Assembly: GCF_021458635.1 (NCBI RefSeq)
Contig: NZ_JAIRDQ010000001.1
Coordinates: 1,426,001-1,490,000, forward strand
Reading direction: 5' to 3'
DNA from: Bradyrhizobium monzae
GTDB taxonomy: Bacteria; Pseudomonadota; Alphaproteobacteria; Rhizobiales; Xanthobacteraceae
DNA length: 64,000 nt
The notes beneath the pieces are model-generated. The model worked only from the letters and a program-made list of their open reading frames with translations, was not told the origin of the DNA and did not search any database. The translations under genes and the position numbers were made by a program. The first letter of the stretch is position 1; every line of letters begins with the position of its first letter. Shown piece by piece: positions 56,740 through 64,000 of the stretch.

Positions 56740-58308
56740 ATGCATGCCGACGATGTTTCACTGCAATCGCTGATCGGATCGGAGACCGCCGCCGATCCCG
56801 CCTTCGTGTTCGACGGCACACCCGTGTCGCGCGCGGAGTTTTCCGGGATGGTCGCGCAGACCACGGCCTGGCTCGCGGCGCAGAGGATTGGCAAGGGCGA
56901 CGTGGTCGCGGTCTGGCTGGTCAACCGGGTCGAATGGATCGCGCTGCTGTTCGCCGCCGCCCGGCTGGGTGCGGTCGTTGCCGCCGTCAATACGCGCTAC
57001 CGCAGCGCGGAAGTCGCGCATCTCTTGAAATTATCCGGCGCAAAGCTGTTGGTGGTCGAAGCGGCGTTCCGTTCGATCGATTTCGCTTCCATTCTCGCCG
57101 ACATTTCCAAGGACGACGTACCTGCGCTGCAGAGGCTCGCCGTGGTCGGCGCGGATACGATTCCCGCGCAATGGCCCTGCATTCGGTTCGATGCGTTCGA
57201 TAAGCCCTATCCGCCCGCTCCCACCCAAGATGATGTCGACCTGCCGGTGCTGCTCTATACCACATCCGGCACGACCAAGGGACCCAAGCTCGTCGCGCAT
57301 TCGCAGCGAACGCTGGCGACCCACGCCAACTCCGTCGCCGAGGCGCTCCAGCTCTCGCCGCATCGTCATTCGCTGCTCGCCATGCTGCCGTTCTGCGGCA
57401 CCTTTGGCATGACCAGCCTGCTTGGCTTCATCGCAGCCGGCGCGAGCGTCCACGTGCTCGACGCCTTCGAGGCGGCACCGGCGTTGAAAATCCTCAGCGC
57501 GCACACGATCACGCACGCCTTCGGCTCCGACGAGATGTTCCGCCGCATCCTTGCTCTGACCGACGCGCAGCGGCCTTTCCCGCATCTCGAAGCCTGCGGC
57601 TTCGCCGCATTCCAGCCCGGCTGGCGCGAGCTGGCCGCAGAGGCCGAGGCGCGCGGCTTGCCGCTCTTCGGTCTCTACGGCTCGAGCGAGGTGCAGGCAT
57701 TGTTCTCGATCGCCCGTCCCAGCGACGCCTTCGCCGATCGCATCGAGGGCGGTGGCTGGCCAATGTCTCCCAAAGCGAAGGTCCGCGTGCGCGACACCGA
57801 GACCGGCGAGCTTGCAGCGCAAGGCGCCTCCGGTGAGATCGAGATCAGCGCACCGTCATGCTTCCTCGGCTATTTCAACAACCCGGACGCGACGCGCGAT
57901 GCGATCACCGCGGACGGCTTCTTCCGCACCGGCGACATCGGCCGGCTGCGCGACGGCGCTTTCGTCTATGAGACCCGCGCGGGGGATGCGATGCGGCTCG
58001 GCGGGTTCCTGGTCGCACCCGGCGAGATCGAGGACGAGCTCAAATCCTGCGCCGGCGTCGCCGATGCCCAGGTCGTCGCGGTCGATCTGAAAGGCCAGGC
58101 GCGCTGCGTCGCCTTCGTCGTCCCGGCCGGCACTTCGCCACAACAGGAAGTGCTGACGGCACGCCTGCGCGAGCGGTTGGCCGGCTACAAGGTCCCGGCG
58201 CGGATCTATGTCGTGGACGCCTTCCCCGTGACCGACAGCGCCAACGGCGTCAAGATCCAGCGCGCAAAACTGCGCACCATGGCGATGGAGCGGATCGCGG
58301 CCGAATAG
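56740..58308 (+). CDS. AMP-dependent acyl-CoA synthetase/ligase
   Basis: A 522-aa ANL-superfamily ligase. Phosphate loop LLYTTSGTTKGPKLVAHS, mid motif LPLFGLYGSSEVQALFS, hinge FFRTGDIGRLRDGAFVYETRAGDAMRLGG (cited in part), C-terminal catalytic Lys in DSANGVKIQRAKL. It activates a carboxylic acid to its CoA thioester; the substrate is unknown. ATG 56740 is preferred to an upstream TTG. It sits 33 nt after upp on the same strand and converges with the CoA-transferase operon. Confidence 0.88.
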   Translation: MHADDVSLQSLIGSETAADPAFVFDGTPVSRAEFSGMVAQTTAWLAAQRIGKGDVVAVWLVNRVEWIALLFAAARLGAVVAAVNTRYRSAEVAHLLKLSGAKLLVVEAAFRSIDFASILADISKDDVPALQRLAVVGADTIPAQWPCIRFDAFDKPYPPAPTQDDVDLPVLLYTTSGTTKGPKLVAHSQRTLATHANSVAEALQLSPHRHSLLAMLPFCGTFGMTSLLGFIAAGASVHVLDAFEAAPALKILSAHTITHAFGSDEMFRRILALTDAQRPFPHLEACGFAAFQPGWRELAAEAEARGLPLFGLYGSSEVQALFSIARPSDAFADRIEGGGWPMSPKAKVRVRDTETGELAAQGASGEIEISAPSCFLGYFNNPDATRDAITADGFFRTGDIGRLRDGAFVYETRAGDAMRLGGFLVAPGEIEDELKSCAGVADAQVVAVDLKGQARCVAFVVPAGTSPQQEVLTARLRERLAGYKVPARIYVVDAFPVTDSANGVKIQRAKLRTMAMERIAAE

Positions 58309-58334
58309 GCCGGCTCGATTGCGATGCCGAGCGA

Positions 58335-59588
58335 TCAGCGGTCGCCGGCGGAGCTGCGAAGCCGAGCCTCCAGCGCGTCGCGGTGCTCCGGTGCCGCGAT
58401 CGCGATCATGCGCCGCGCGCGCTCGGCAAGACCGCAGCCGCGCAGCTCGGCGATACCCCATTCGGTGACGATGGCGTCGACATCGGCGCGAGGCGTCGTC
58501 ACCGTCTCGACATGGGCGACGATCCGGCTGGTACCGTCCGATGCCGTCGCCGGCAGCGCGATGATCGCCCGTCCCCCGGGAGACGCATTGGCCCCACGCA
58601 CGAAATCGAGCTGCCCGCCGACCGCCCCGATCGCAACGCCGTTCAGTGTCTCGGAGTTCACGCTGCCGTCGAGCCCGACCTGAAGCGCCGAATTGATCGC
58701 GACCAGCCGGTTGATCCGCGCCAGCACGTCCTGGCCGTGCGTGTAGGACGTTGGCCGCACGGCGACCGCCTTGTTCTCATGCACGAAACGATAGAGCCGC
58801 TTCGTGCCGATCACCTGGTTGGTGACCGTGATCCCGGCATCGATCCCCTTCTCCGCATTCGTGACCGCGCCGCACTCGATCAGTTCGACCACGGCATCGT
58901 TGATCAACCCGGAATGAATGCCGAGATTGCGTGCATGCGAGAGCGAGGAGAGGATCGCGTCCGGAATACGCCCCACGCCGAACTGGAGCGTGCTGCCGTC
59001 GGCAATCAGGCCTGCCGCGTTCGCGGCGATGCGCCTCGAAACATCATCGAGCAGCGGTGAGGCCAATTCAACGGGCGGACGGCGAGCCGTCACCCGCTTG
59101 TGGATCGCGACATTATCGGGCCATTCGGCCCCGAACGTGAAAGGTGCATCCGGATTGATCTCCGCGATCACAAGGCGCGCGCCGCGCGCGGCATCAATGA
59201 CGTAATCGTTGGAGAGGCTGGCACTGAGCCGTCCCCCGGCTTCCGCAAGCTGCACCAGGACGATATCGGCCTGATGGCGGCGCGAGGCGAAGTCGGCACA
59301 GAAGGCGCTGTAATTGCTCGGGATCATTTCGAGCCGCCCCGCCTTGGCGAGCCGCCGCGCATGGCCGATCACGCCATAGCTCCTAAACGACACGTTGGGC
59401 GCGCAGGCCGCGGAGAACGTCTCCGAGAAGATCGGCCCAACCATCATGCGGAATGCCGGCAGATGTCGGGCCTGCGCCATCAACGCTTCGGTCAGCGTGA
59501 CCGGCTCCGCCGTCGCCTGGCCGCACACCACGAGATCGTCCTCACGGATCAGGCCGGAGAAGTCGATTGGCGCGGGGAACTCGGACAT
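58335..59588 (-). CDS. Acetyl-CoA hydrolase / CoA-transferase family protein
   Basis: A 417-aa protein of the 4-hydroxybutyrate CoA-transferase/acetyl-CoA hydrolase family. Visible: LQFGVGRIPDAILSSLSHA, VGGQLDFVRGANASPGGRAIIALP and TPRADVDAIVTEWGIAELRG. The segment that in 4-hydroxybutyrate CoA-transferases reads HTEM, with the catalytic Glu, is HSGL here, which I think is a recurring subfamily variant. It probably moves CoA to or from the organic acid taken up by the adjacent TRAP system. Last gene of the operon, 6 nt after the ligase. Confidence 0.85.
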   Translation of the reverse strand: MSEFPAPIDFSGLIREDDLVVCGQATAEPVTLTEALMAQARHLPAFRMMVGPIFSETFSAACAPNVSFRSYGVIGHARRLAKAGRLEMIPSNYSAFCADFASRRHQADIVLVQLAEAGGRLSASLSNDYVIDAARGARLVIAEINPDAPFTFGAEWPDNVAIHKRVTARRPPVELASPLLDDVSRRIAANAAGLIADGSTLQFGVGRIPDAILSSLSHARNLGIHSGLINDAVVELIECGAVTNAEKGIDAGITVTNQVIGTKRLYRFVHENKAVAVRPTSYTHGQDVLARINRLVAINSALQVGLDGSVNSETLNGVAIGAVGGQLDFVRGANASPGGRAIIALPATASDGTSRIVAHVETVTTPRADVDAIVTEWGIAELRGCGLAERARRMIAIAAPEHRDALEARLRSSAGDR

Positions 59589-59594
59589 TCCCGC

Positions 59595-61148
59595 TCAGTC
59601 TATCGGCATGAGGCACGTGGAGGACTCAGCCAGCAACCTACGCAGCTCCGTCTTCACGATCTTGCCGTAGCTGTTCTTCGGCAGCTCGCCGGTGAGATAA
59701 TAGTGCTTCGGCCGCTTGAAGCGGGCGATCCAGGCATTGCATATCTGATCGAGTTCGTCCCGCGTGGCCGCCTTGCCCACGACAGGAACGACGACCGCCA
59801 CCACCTCCTCGCCCCATTCCGGATGCGACCGACCGATCACAGAGACTTCGGCGACAGATTCGTGCCGCAGCAGCACCTCTTCTACCTCGCGCGGATAGAT
59901 GTTGGTGCCGCCGGAAATGATGACGTCCTTGGAACGGTCCTTCAGCGTGAGGAAACCGTCGCCGTCGAAAGCGCCCATGTCGCCGGTGTAGAGCCAGCCG
60001 TCGCGGAGCGTATTCGCGGTCGCGTCCGGATTTTGCCAATAGCCGGACATCACGGTGTCGCCGCGCACGATGATCTCGCCGATCTCATCCGGCGCAACGT
60101 CCCGCCCCGCCTCATCCACGGTACGCACCTGCACAACGGCTTGCGCGATACCGACCGAGGCCAGCCGATCCTCATGGCGCGGATTTTCGGCATCGACATG
60201 CATGGATTTCGGCAAGTAAGTGATAGTCATCGGCGTCTCGCCCTGACCGTAGATCTGCACGAGTTTCGGGCCGAATACGCCGAGCGCTGCCTTGCAATCG
60301 GCGACGTACATGGGGCCGCCGCCATAGATGATGGTCTTTAGTCCGGGCGCGCTCGCGCCTGCCGCTTCCGCCGCGACCGTCAGGCGCCGCACCATCGTCG
60401 GCGCGGCAAAGAAGGAGATGCCGCTGCGCTTCGCGGTCAGCTGCAAAATCTCGTCCGGCTCGAAGCGGCCGCTCTCCGGAATGATCTGTGCGCCCATGCC
60501 GAGCACATGCGGCACCATGTAGAGCCCTGAGCCGTGCGACATCGGCGCGGCATGCAACAGCGCCTCGCCCGGGACGACCGGGTTGATCTCGGCGAGATAG
60601 TTCAACGACATCGCAAGCAGGTTGCGATGGCTGAGCACCGCGCCCTTGGGCCGGCCGGTGGTGCCGCTTGTATAGAATATCCAGGCGGGATCGGTGATTC
60701 CGACATCCGCGATGGCGATGCCGTCAGTCTTCTCCATACCGCGATATTCGGCCGAGCCGATCTCGACGATACGCGGCGTGGCCGGACCGAGCGCCAGCGC
60801 TTCCGACGCGACACTCGCCATGTCCTCCGTCACGAACACGACCGCGGCGCCGGAATTGTCGAGAATGAACGCAACCTCACTTGGGTGAAGCTTTACGTTG
60901 ATGGGAACGGCGACCAGCCCGGCATGCCAGCAAGCATAAAGGCAGGCCACATAGTCGGGCACGTTCTTCATCAGCAGCGCGACGCGATCGCCCCTGGCGA
61001 GGCCAAGGCGCCGCTGCAGCGACGCCGCCAGCGATGCCACCGTCATGGCAAGCCGGCCATAGGTCGCGACCGGCGTCAGCCCCTTGAGCAGCGCCGGCGC
61101 GGATGCATCGGCCCTGGCCGCGCGCAGGAGATGATGAGCGAGGTTCAT
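59595..61148 (-). CDS. Long-chain-fatty-acid-CoA ligase-like AMP-binding enzyme
   Basis: A 517-aa ANL-superfamily ligase with all usual motifs: WIFYTSGTTGRPKGAVLSHR, VQIYGQGETPMTITYLP, WLYTGDMGAFDGDGFLTLKDR, and the C-terminal Lys in LPKNSYGKIVKTELR. It makes an acyl-CoA from a carboxylate with ATP. It lies 24 nt after the acyl-CoA dehydrogenase and before the CoA-transferase, all one strand, so it probably activates the transported substrate. Confidence 0.9.
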   Translation of the reverse strand: MNLAHHLLRAARADASAPALLKGLTPVATYGRLAMTVASLAASLQRRLGLARGDRVALLMKNVPDYVACLYACWHAGLVAVPINVKLHPSEVAFILDNSGAAVVFVTEDMASVASEALALGPATPRIVEIGSAEYRGMEKTDGIAIADVGITDPAWIFYTSGTTGRPKGAVLSHRNLLAMSLNYLAEINPVVPGEALLHAAPMSHGSGLYMVPHVLGMGAQIIPESGRFEPDEILQLTAKRSGISFFAAPTMVRRLTVAAEAAGASAPGLKTIIYGGGPMYVADCKAALGVFGPKLVQIYGQGETPMTITYLPKSMHVDAENPRHEDRLASVGIAQAVVQVRTVDEAGRDVAPDEIGEIIVRGDTVMSGYWQNPDATANTLRDGWLYTGDMGAFDGDGFLTLKDRSKDVIISGGTNIYPREVEEVLLRHESVAEVSVIGRSHPEWGEEVVAVVVPVVGKAATRDELDQICNAWIARFKRPKHYYLTGELPKNSYGKIVKTELRRLLAESSTCLMPID

Positions 61149-61172
61149 GGTGATCCTCCTCGGACGCCGAGC

Positions 61173-62339
61173 CTAATATGATTTCGCCAAGCCCAGCACC
61201 TTCTCGGCGATAAAACTGAGCGCGAGCTGCGGGCTGACCGGCGCGATGCGCGGGATCAGTACTTCGCGTAAGTAACGCTCGACATGGAACTCCTTGGCGT
61301 AGCCAAAGCCGCCATGAGTCATCACCGCCTGCTCGCAGGCATGGTACCCGGCTTCGCCTGCGAAATATTTCGCGGCATTCGCGCCTGCGCCGCACGGCAA
61401 GCCCTCGTCGTATTGCCAGGCCGCCTGCATCACCATCAGCCAGGCCGCCTCGAGCTCGACCCAGTTCACCGCGAGCGGATGCTGGATGCCTTGATTCTTG
61501 CCGATCGGCCGATTGAACACGACGCGGGTCTTGGCGTATTCGGTCGCGCGCGACAGCGCGAGTTTTCCCAAGCCGACCGCTTCGGCTGCGATGAGAATTC
61601 GCTCTGGATTCATGCCTTCAAGGATGTACTGAAACCCCTTGCCTTCTTCGCCAATGCGATCCTCCATCGGGATCTCAAAGTCCTCGAAGAACAATTCGTT
61701 GGAATCGACGATCTTGCGGCCCATCTTCTCGATCTCGTGGACCTTGATCTTGTTGCGGTCGAAATCCGTATAAAACAGGCTGAGGCCGTGGGTCGGCGAG
61801 CGCACCTCCTCCAGCGGCGTGGTGCGCGCCAGCAGCAGGATCTTGTGCGCGACCTGCGCGGTCGAGATCCACACCTTCTGGCCGTTGACGATGTAGCGAT
61901 CGTTCTTGGCGACCGCGCGAGTCTTGAGCTGCGTGGTGTTGAGGCCGGTGTTGGGCTCGGTGACCGCGAAGCACGCCTTCTCACGGCCCTCGACCATCGG
62001 CGGCAGCATGCGCTTGCGTTGCTCCTCGGTGCCGAACACGACGACGGGATTGAGCCCGAACACGTTGATGTGCACCGCCGAGGCGCCCGACATGCCGGCA
62101 CCGGATTCCGCGATCGTACGCATCATGATCGCGGCTTCGGTGATGCCAAGGCCGGAGCCGCCATAGGCTTCCGGCACGCAGATGCCGAGCCAGCCGGCGT
62201 CAGCCAGCGCCTTGTGAAAGTCATGCGGGAATCCGCCGTCGTGGTCCTTCTTCAGCCAATAGGCATCGGGAAAGTCCTCGCAGATCTTGGCGATGGCATC
62301 GCGAATGGCTTCCTGCTGATCGGTGAGCGCGAAATCCAT
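61173..62339 (-). CDS. Acyl-CoA dehydrogenase
   Basis: A 388-aa flavoenzyme. FAD/substrate segments: CFAVTEPNTGLNTTQLKTRA, YIVNGQKVWISTAQVAHK, RPIGKNQGIQHPLAVNW and THGGFGYAKEFHVERYLRE. The C-terminal site holding the catalytic Glu in classical enzymes (YEGT) reads APVSPQL, as in a known branch of the family, so the base must lie elsewhere. ATG 62339 gives the canonical N-terminus MDFALTDQQEAIRDAIAKI. Second-step enzyme for beta-oxidation of the activated acid. Confidence 0.92.
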   Translation of the reverse strand: MDFALTDQQEAIRDAIAKICEDFPDAYWLKKDHDGGFPHDFHKALADAGWLGICVPEAYGGSGLGITEAAIMMRTIAESGAGMSGASAVHINVFGLNPVVVFGTEEQRKRMLPPMVEGREKACFAVTEPNTGLNTTQLKTRAVAKNDRYIVNGQKVWISTAQVAHKILLLARTTPLEEVRSPTHGLSLFYTDFDRNKIKVHEIEKMGRKIVDSNELFFEDFEIPMEDRIGEEGKGFQYILEGMNPERILIAAEAVGLGKLALSRATEYAKTRVVFNRPIGKNQGIQHPLAVNWVELEAAWLMVMQAAWQYDEGLPCGAGANAAKYFAGEAGYHACEQAVMTHGGFGYAKEFHVERYLREVLIPRIAPVSPQLALSFIAEKVLGLAKSY

Positions 62340-62368
62340 GATGGTCTCCTTGTGGAGGCTCTTTGTGC

Positions 62369-63658
62369 CTAGCGCCCCATCTGCGAGGGCAGCCAGAGGA
62401 TGATAGACGGAAACGCCACCAGAATCGCGATTGCAATCAGGTGGGCGATGAAGTGCGGGAAGGTGCCGTGGAACACTTCGGCCACCGGCCGCTTGGCGTA
62501 GCGGGCGACGATGAAGCAGTTCAGCCCGACCGGCGGCGTGATCATGCCGACCTCGGCGGTGACGATCTTGATGACGCCGAACCAGATCGGATCGAAGCCG
62601 AGCGTCTTGATCAGCGGCAGTACGATCGGCACCGTCAGCACCAGGATCGCGATCTGATCCATGAAGGATCCGAGCACGATATAGCCGCACAGGATCAGCG
62701 TGATGATGACCCAGCGCGATGTCGGCAAACTGCCGATCCAGGCGACGAGATCTTGCGTCACATGGGTGAGCGTGAAGAAGTAGCCGAAGATCGAGGCACC
62801 GACCAGGATCATGATGATCATGCAGGTGCCGTGGGAGGCGCGCAGCAGCGTCTTGTAGAGCGAGGCCGGCGTGATCTTGCCCTTGACGATCGCGAGCAAA
62901 AAGGCGCCGAACGCACCGAAGGCGGAGGCTTCCGTCGGCGTCGCGACGCCGAGATAGATCGTGCCTGTGACGATCGAGAACAGCACCACCATCGGCGAGA
63001 CCTGCCATAGCAGCGCGAATTTTTCCCGCCACGGCACCGATTTCGCGGCCGGCGCGCGCGAGGGATCCTGCCAGACCAAAAAGTAGATCGTGGCCATGAT
63101 GGTGAAGGTGACGAGGATCGCGGGGATGATGCCGCTGATCAACAGTTTTCCGATGTTCACCTCGGCCAGCAGGCCGAAGATGACGAGCGCGACGCTGGTT
63201 GGCAGCAACATCGACAGCGTGCCCGAGATCGCAACCACGCCGGCGGCCATCTTCGGCTCATAACCCTGGCGGATCATCGCGGGAAGGCTGGTCGAGGACA
63301 GCGTCGCCGCCGAGGCCGTCGACGTGCCGCAGATCGCCCCGAAGCCTGCGCCGGCAAGCGCGGTGGCCATGCCGAGCCCGCCGGGAACGCGGCCGACCCA
63401 GGCCGAGGCTGTCTTGAACAGATCGTCCGCAACGCCGGACAGCAGCACGAGATCCGCCATCAGCAGAAACATCGGGATGGTGATGAGCTCGTAGGAGGAG
63501 ACGGTCGAGAGCGGCGCGGTCTCCAGGATGCCGAACAGAGTCGGGAAGCCGCCGACCATGACGAGGCCGACCGAGCCGGAAAAGGCCATGGCAAAACCGA
63601 CGGGCGTGCCGAGCGCGAGCAGGCCGAACAGCAAAGCGAGAACGATGAGAGGTGTCAT
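62369..63658 (-). CDS. TRAP transporter large permease (DctM)
   Basis: A 429-aa protein with about twelve membrane spans (starting PLIVLALLFGLLALGTPVGF). It carries the family stretches LAGAGFGAICGTSTASAATL and TPTEASAFGAFGAFLLAIVKG. It forms the Na+-driven translocator of a tripartite carboxylate transporter. The periplasmic binding protein (DctP) is not in the window and should lie upstream of the small permease. Confidence 0.94.
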   Translation of the reverse strand: MTPLIVLALLFGLLALGTPVGFAMAFSGSVGLVMVGGFPTLFGILETAPLSTVSSYELITIPMFLLMADLVLLSGVADDLFKTASAWVGRVPGGLGMATALAGAGFGAICGTSTASAATLSSTSLPAMIRQGYEPKMAAGVVAISGTLSMLLPTSVALVIFGLLAEVNIGKLLISGIIPAILVTFTIMATIYFLVWQDPSRAPAAKSVPWREKFALLWQVSPMVVLFSIVTGTIYLGVATPTEASAFGAFGAFLLAIVKGKITPASLYKTLLRASHGTCMIIMILVGASIFGYFFTLTHVTQDLVAWIGSLPTSRWVIITLILCGYIVLGSFMDQIAILVLTVPIVLPLIKTLGFDPIWFGVIKIVTAEVGMITPPVGLNCFIVARYAKRPVAEVFHGTFPHFIAHLIAIAILVAFPSIILWLPSQMGR

Positions 63659-63670
63659 GGATATCCGCCG

Positions 63671-64000
63671 TTACTCGAAGCCGCGCGCTTCGCCGACGCC
63701 GGTCACCGGCGGCAGCGGATAGAGGTCACGTCCGCTGACGAGGCTCAGCACATTGCCGACGAGCTGGAGCGCCAGCCGCAGCACCAGCACGCCGCAGCCG
63801 AACGGCACCAGCGCCGCGGAGATCCAGGTCGGCCAGGGAATGGCGCCTGAGAGAACGTCGTGCTGCTCGTAATTCTCCAGCGCGCGCGCGAAGCCGACCT
63901 TGCAGATAAGAACGAACACGAACAGGCCCGCGAGCGCGGTGACGATCTCGGACAGCCGCCGCCCCGTCGGCGAGAACCGCGACAGCAGGATGTCGACGCC
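63671..64000 (-). CDS. TRAP transporter small permease (DctQ), 5' end outside window
   Basis: The frame is open to the window end, so the start is missing; 109 residues are visible. A membrane span (TALAGLFVFVLICKVGFA) and a second (WISAALVPFGCGVLVLRLAL) with the basic SPTGRRLSEI segment before the first resemble DctQ. It ends 12 nt before the large permease. Identification rests mainly on context. Confidence 0.8.
   Translation of the reverse strand, partial: GVDILLSRFSPTGRRLSEIVTALAGLFVFVLICKVGFARALENYEQHDVLSGAIPWPTWISAALVPFGCGVLVLRLALQLVGNVLSLVSGRDLYPLPPVTGVGEARGFE

Noticed and set aside
61173..61240. Missing classical catalytic Glu (YEGT) in the acyl-CoA dehydrogenase as a sign of inactivity
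   Set aside because: The APVSP form at this place recurs in a branch of the family as I recall, so it does not by itself suggest a dead enzyme.
61173..63032. Extension of the acyl-CoA dehydrogenase upstream to 63032
   Set aside because: The extra 231 codons lie inside the transporter gene in another frame and look non-coding; the canonical start is at 62339.

Overview
The window looks like chromosomal DNA from a high-GC alphaproteobacterium, most probably Bradyrhizobium or a close relative in the Nitrobacteraceae. This rests on the fused transaldolase/glucose-6-phosphate isomerase, the whole trehalose/glycogen gene set, many GGAAC-type (EcfG/sigma general stress) promoters, and palindromic intergenic repeats of the kind common in that group. 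The assignment comes from gene content and style, not from a database search. I see no tRNA, rRNA, CRISPR array, insertion sequence or prophage.

Layout. 1-2491: 2-oxoacid:ferredoxin oxidoreductase (korA, cut by the window edge, and korB). 2507-6757: small envelope or secreted proteins and a membrane class III cyclase fused to a SUMF1-like domain. 6875-8383: an ArsR/AHSA1 operon with two operator palindromes over its promoter. 8399-13174 (minus): prkA-yeaH-spoVR stress operon behind a GGAAC-N17-CGTT promoter. 14153-21657: tal-pgi, gnd, zwf, pgl, gntK and a HAD phosphatase, i.e. glucose-6-phosphate oxidation and the pentose phosphate pathway. 21659-39691: divergent alpha-glucan/trehalose block, with malQ and a GH15 hydrolase leftward and glgE-like, treS-maltokinase, glgB, glgX, treZ and treY rightward. 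40452-44127: divergent ligD and ku (non-homologous end joining), each with a GGAAC-type promoter. 44256-52567 (minus): a complete Kdp potassium-uptake operon (kdpFABCDE) with two extra microprotein genes. 52881-55896: a satellite of small uncharacterised genes and a DapA-family protein. 56071-58308: upp and an acyl-CoA ligase. 58335-64000 (minus): a TRAP transporter, acyl-CoA dehydrogenase, acyl-CoA ligase and CoA-transferase operon for uptake and activation of an unknown organic acid.

Two observations stand out. First, four promoters (one for kdp, three for the neighbouring satellite genes) share the same architecture with exact spacing: a 17-nt direct-repeat box (YTTATG-N5-CYTATN, 11-bp period), then TCTCG ending 40 nt from the start of the box, then CCWAYS at 45-50. 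Two of the four boxes face outward from one perfect 17-bp inverted repeat. This predicts a KdpE-like regulon that joins potassium uptake to a set of undescribed small proteins (a paralogous pair of 82 and 108 aa, tiny membrane proteins, and a DapA-family protein lacking the Schiff-base lysine). Second, the glgE-like gene that heads the trehalose operon keeps its nucleophile Asp but has lost the catalytic Glu, the conserved Arg and the phosphate-site segment, although every other GH13 enzyme in the cluster has an intact active site.

Genes that may be co-expressed under general stress (prkA operon, ku/ligD, the DUF3309 gene and perhaps the trehalose/glycogen operons) share GGAAC-N16/17-NNTT promoters, which fits desiccation and starvation survival in a soil bacterium.
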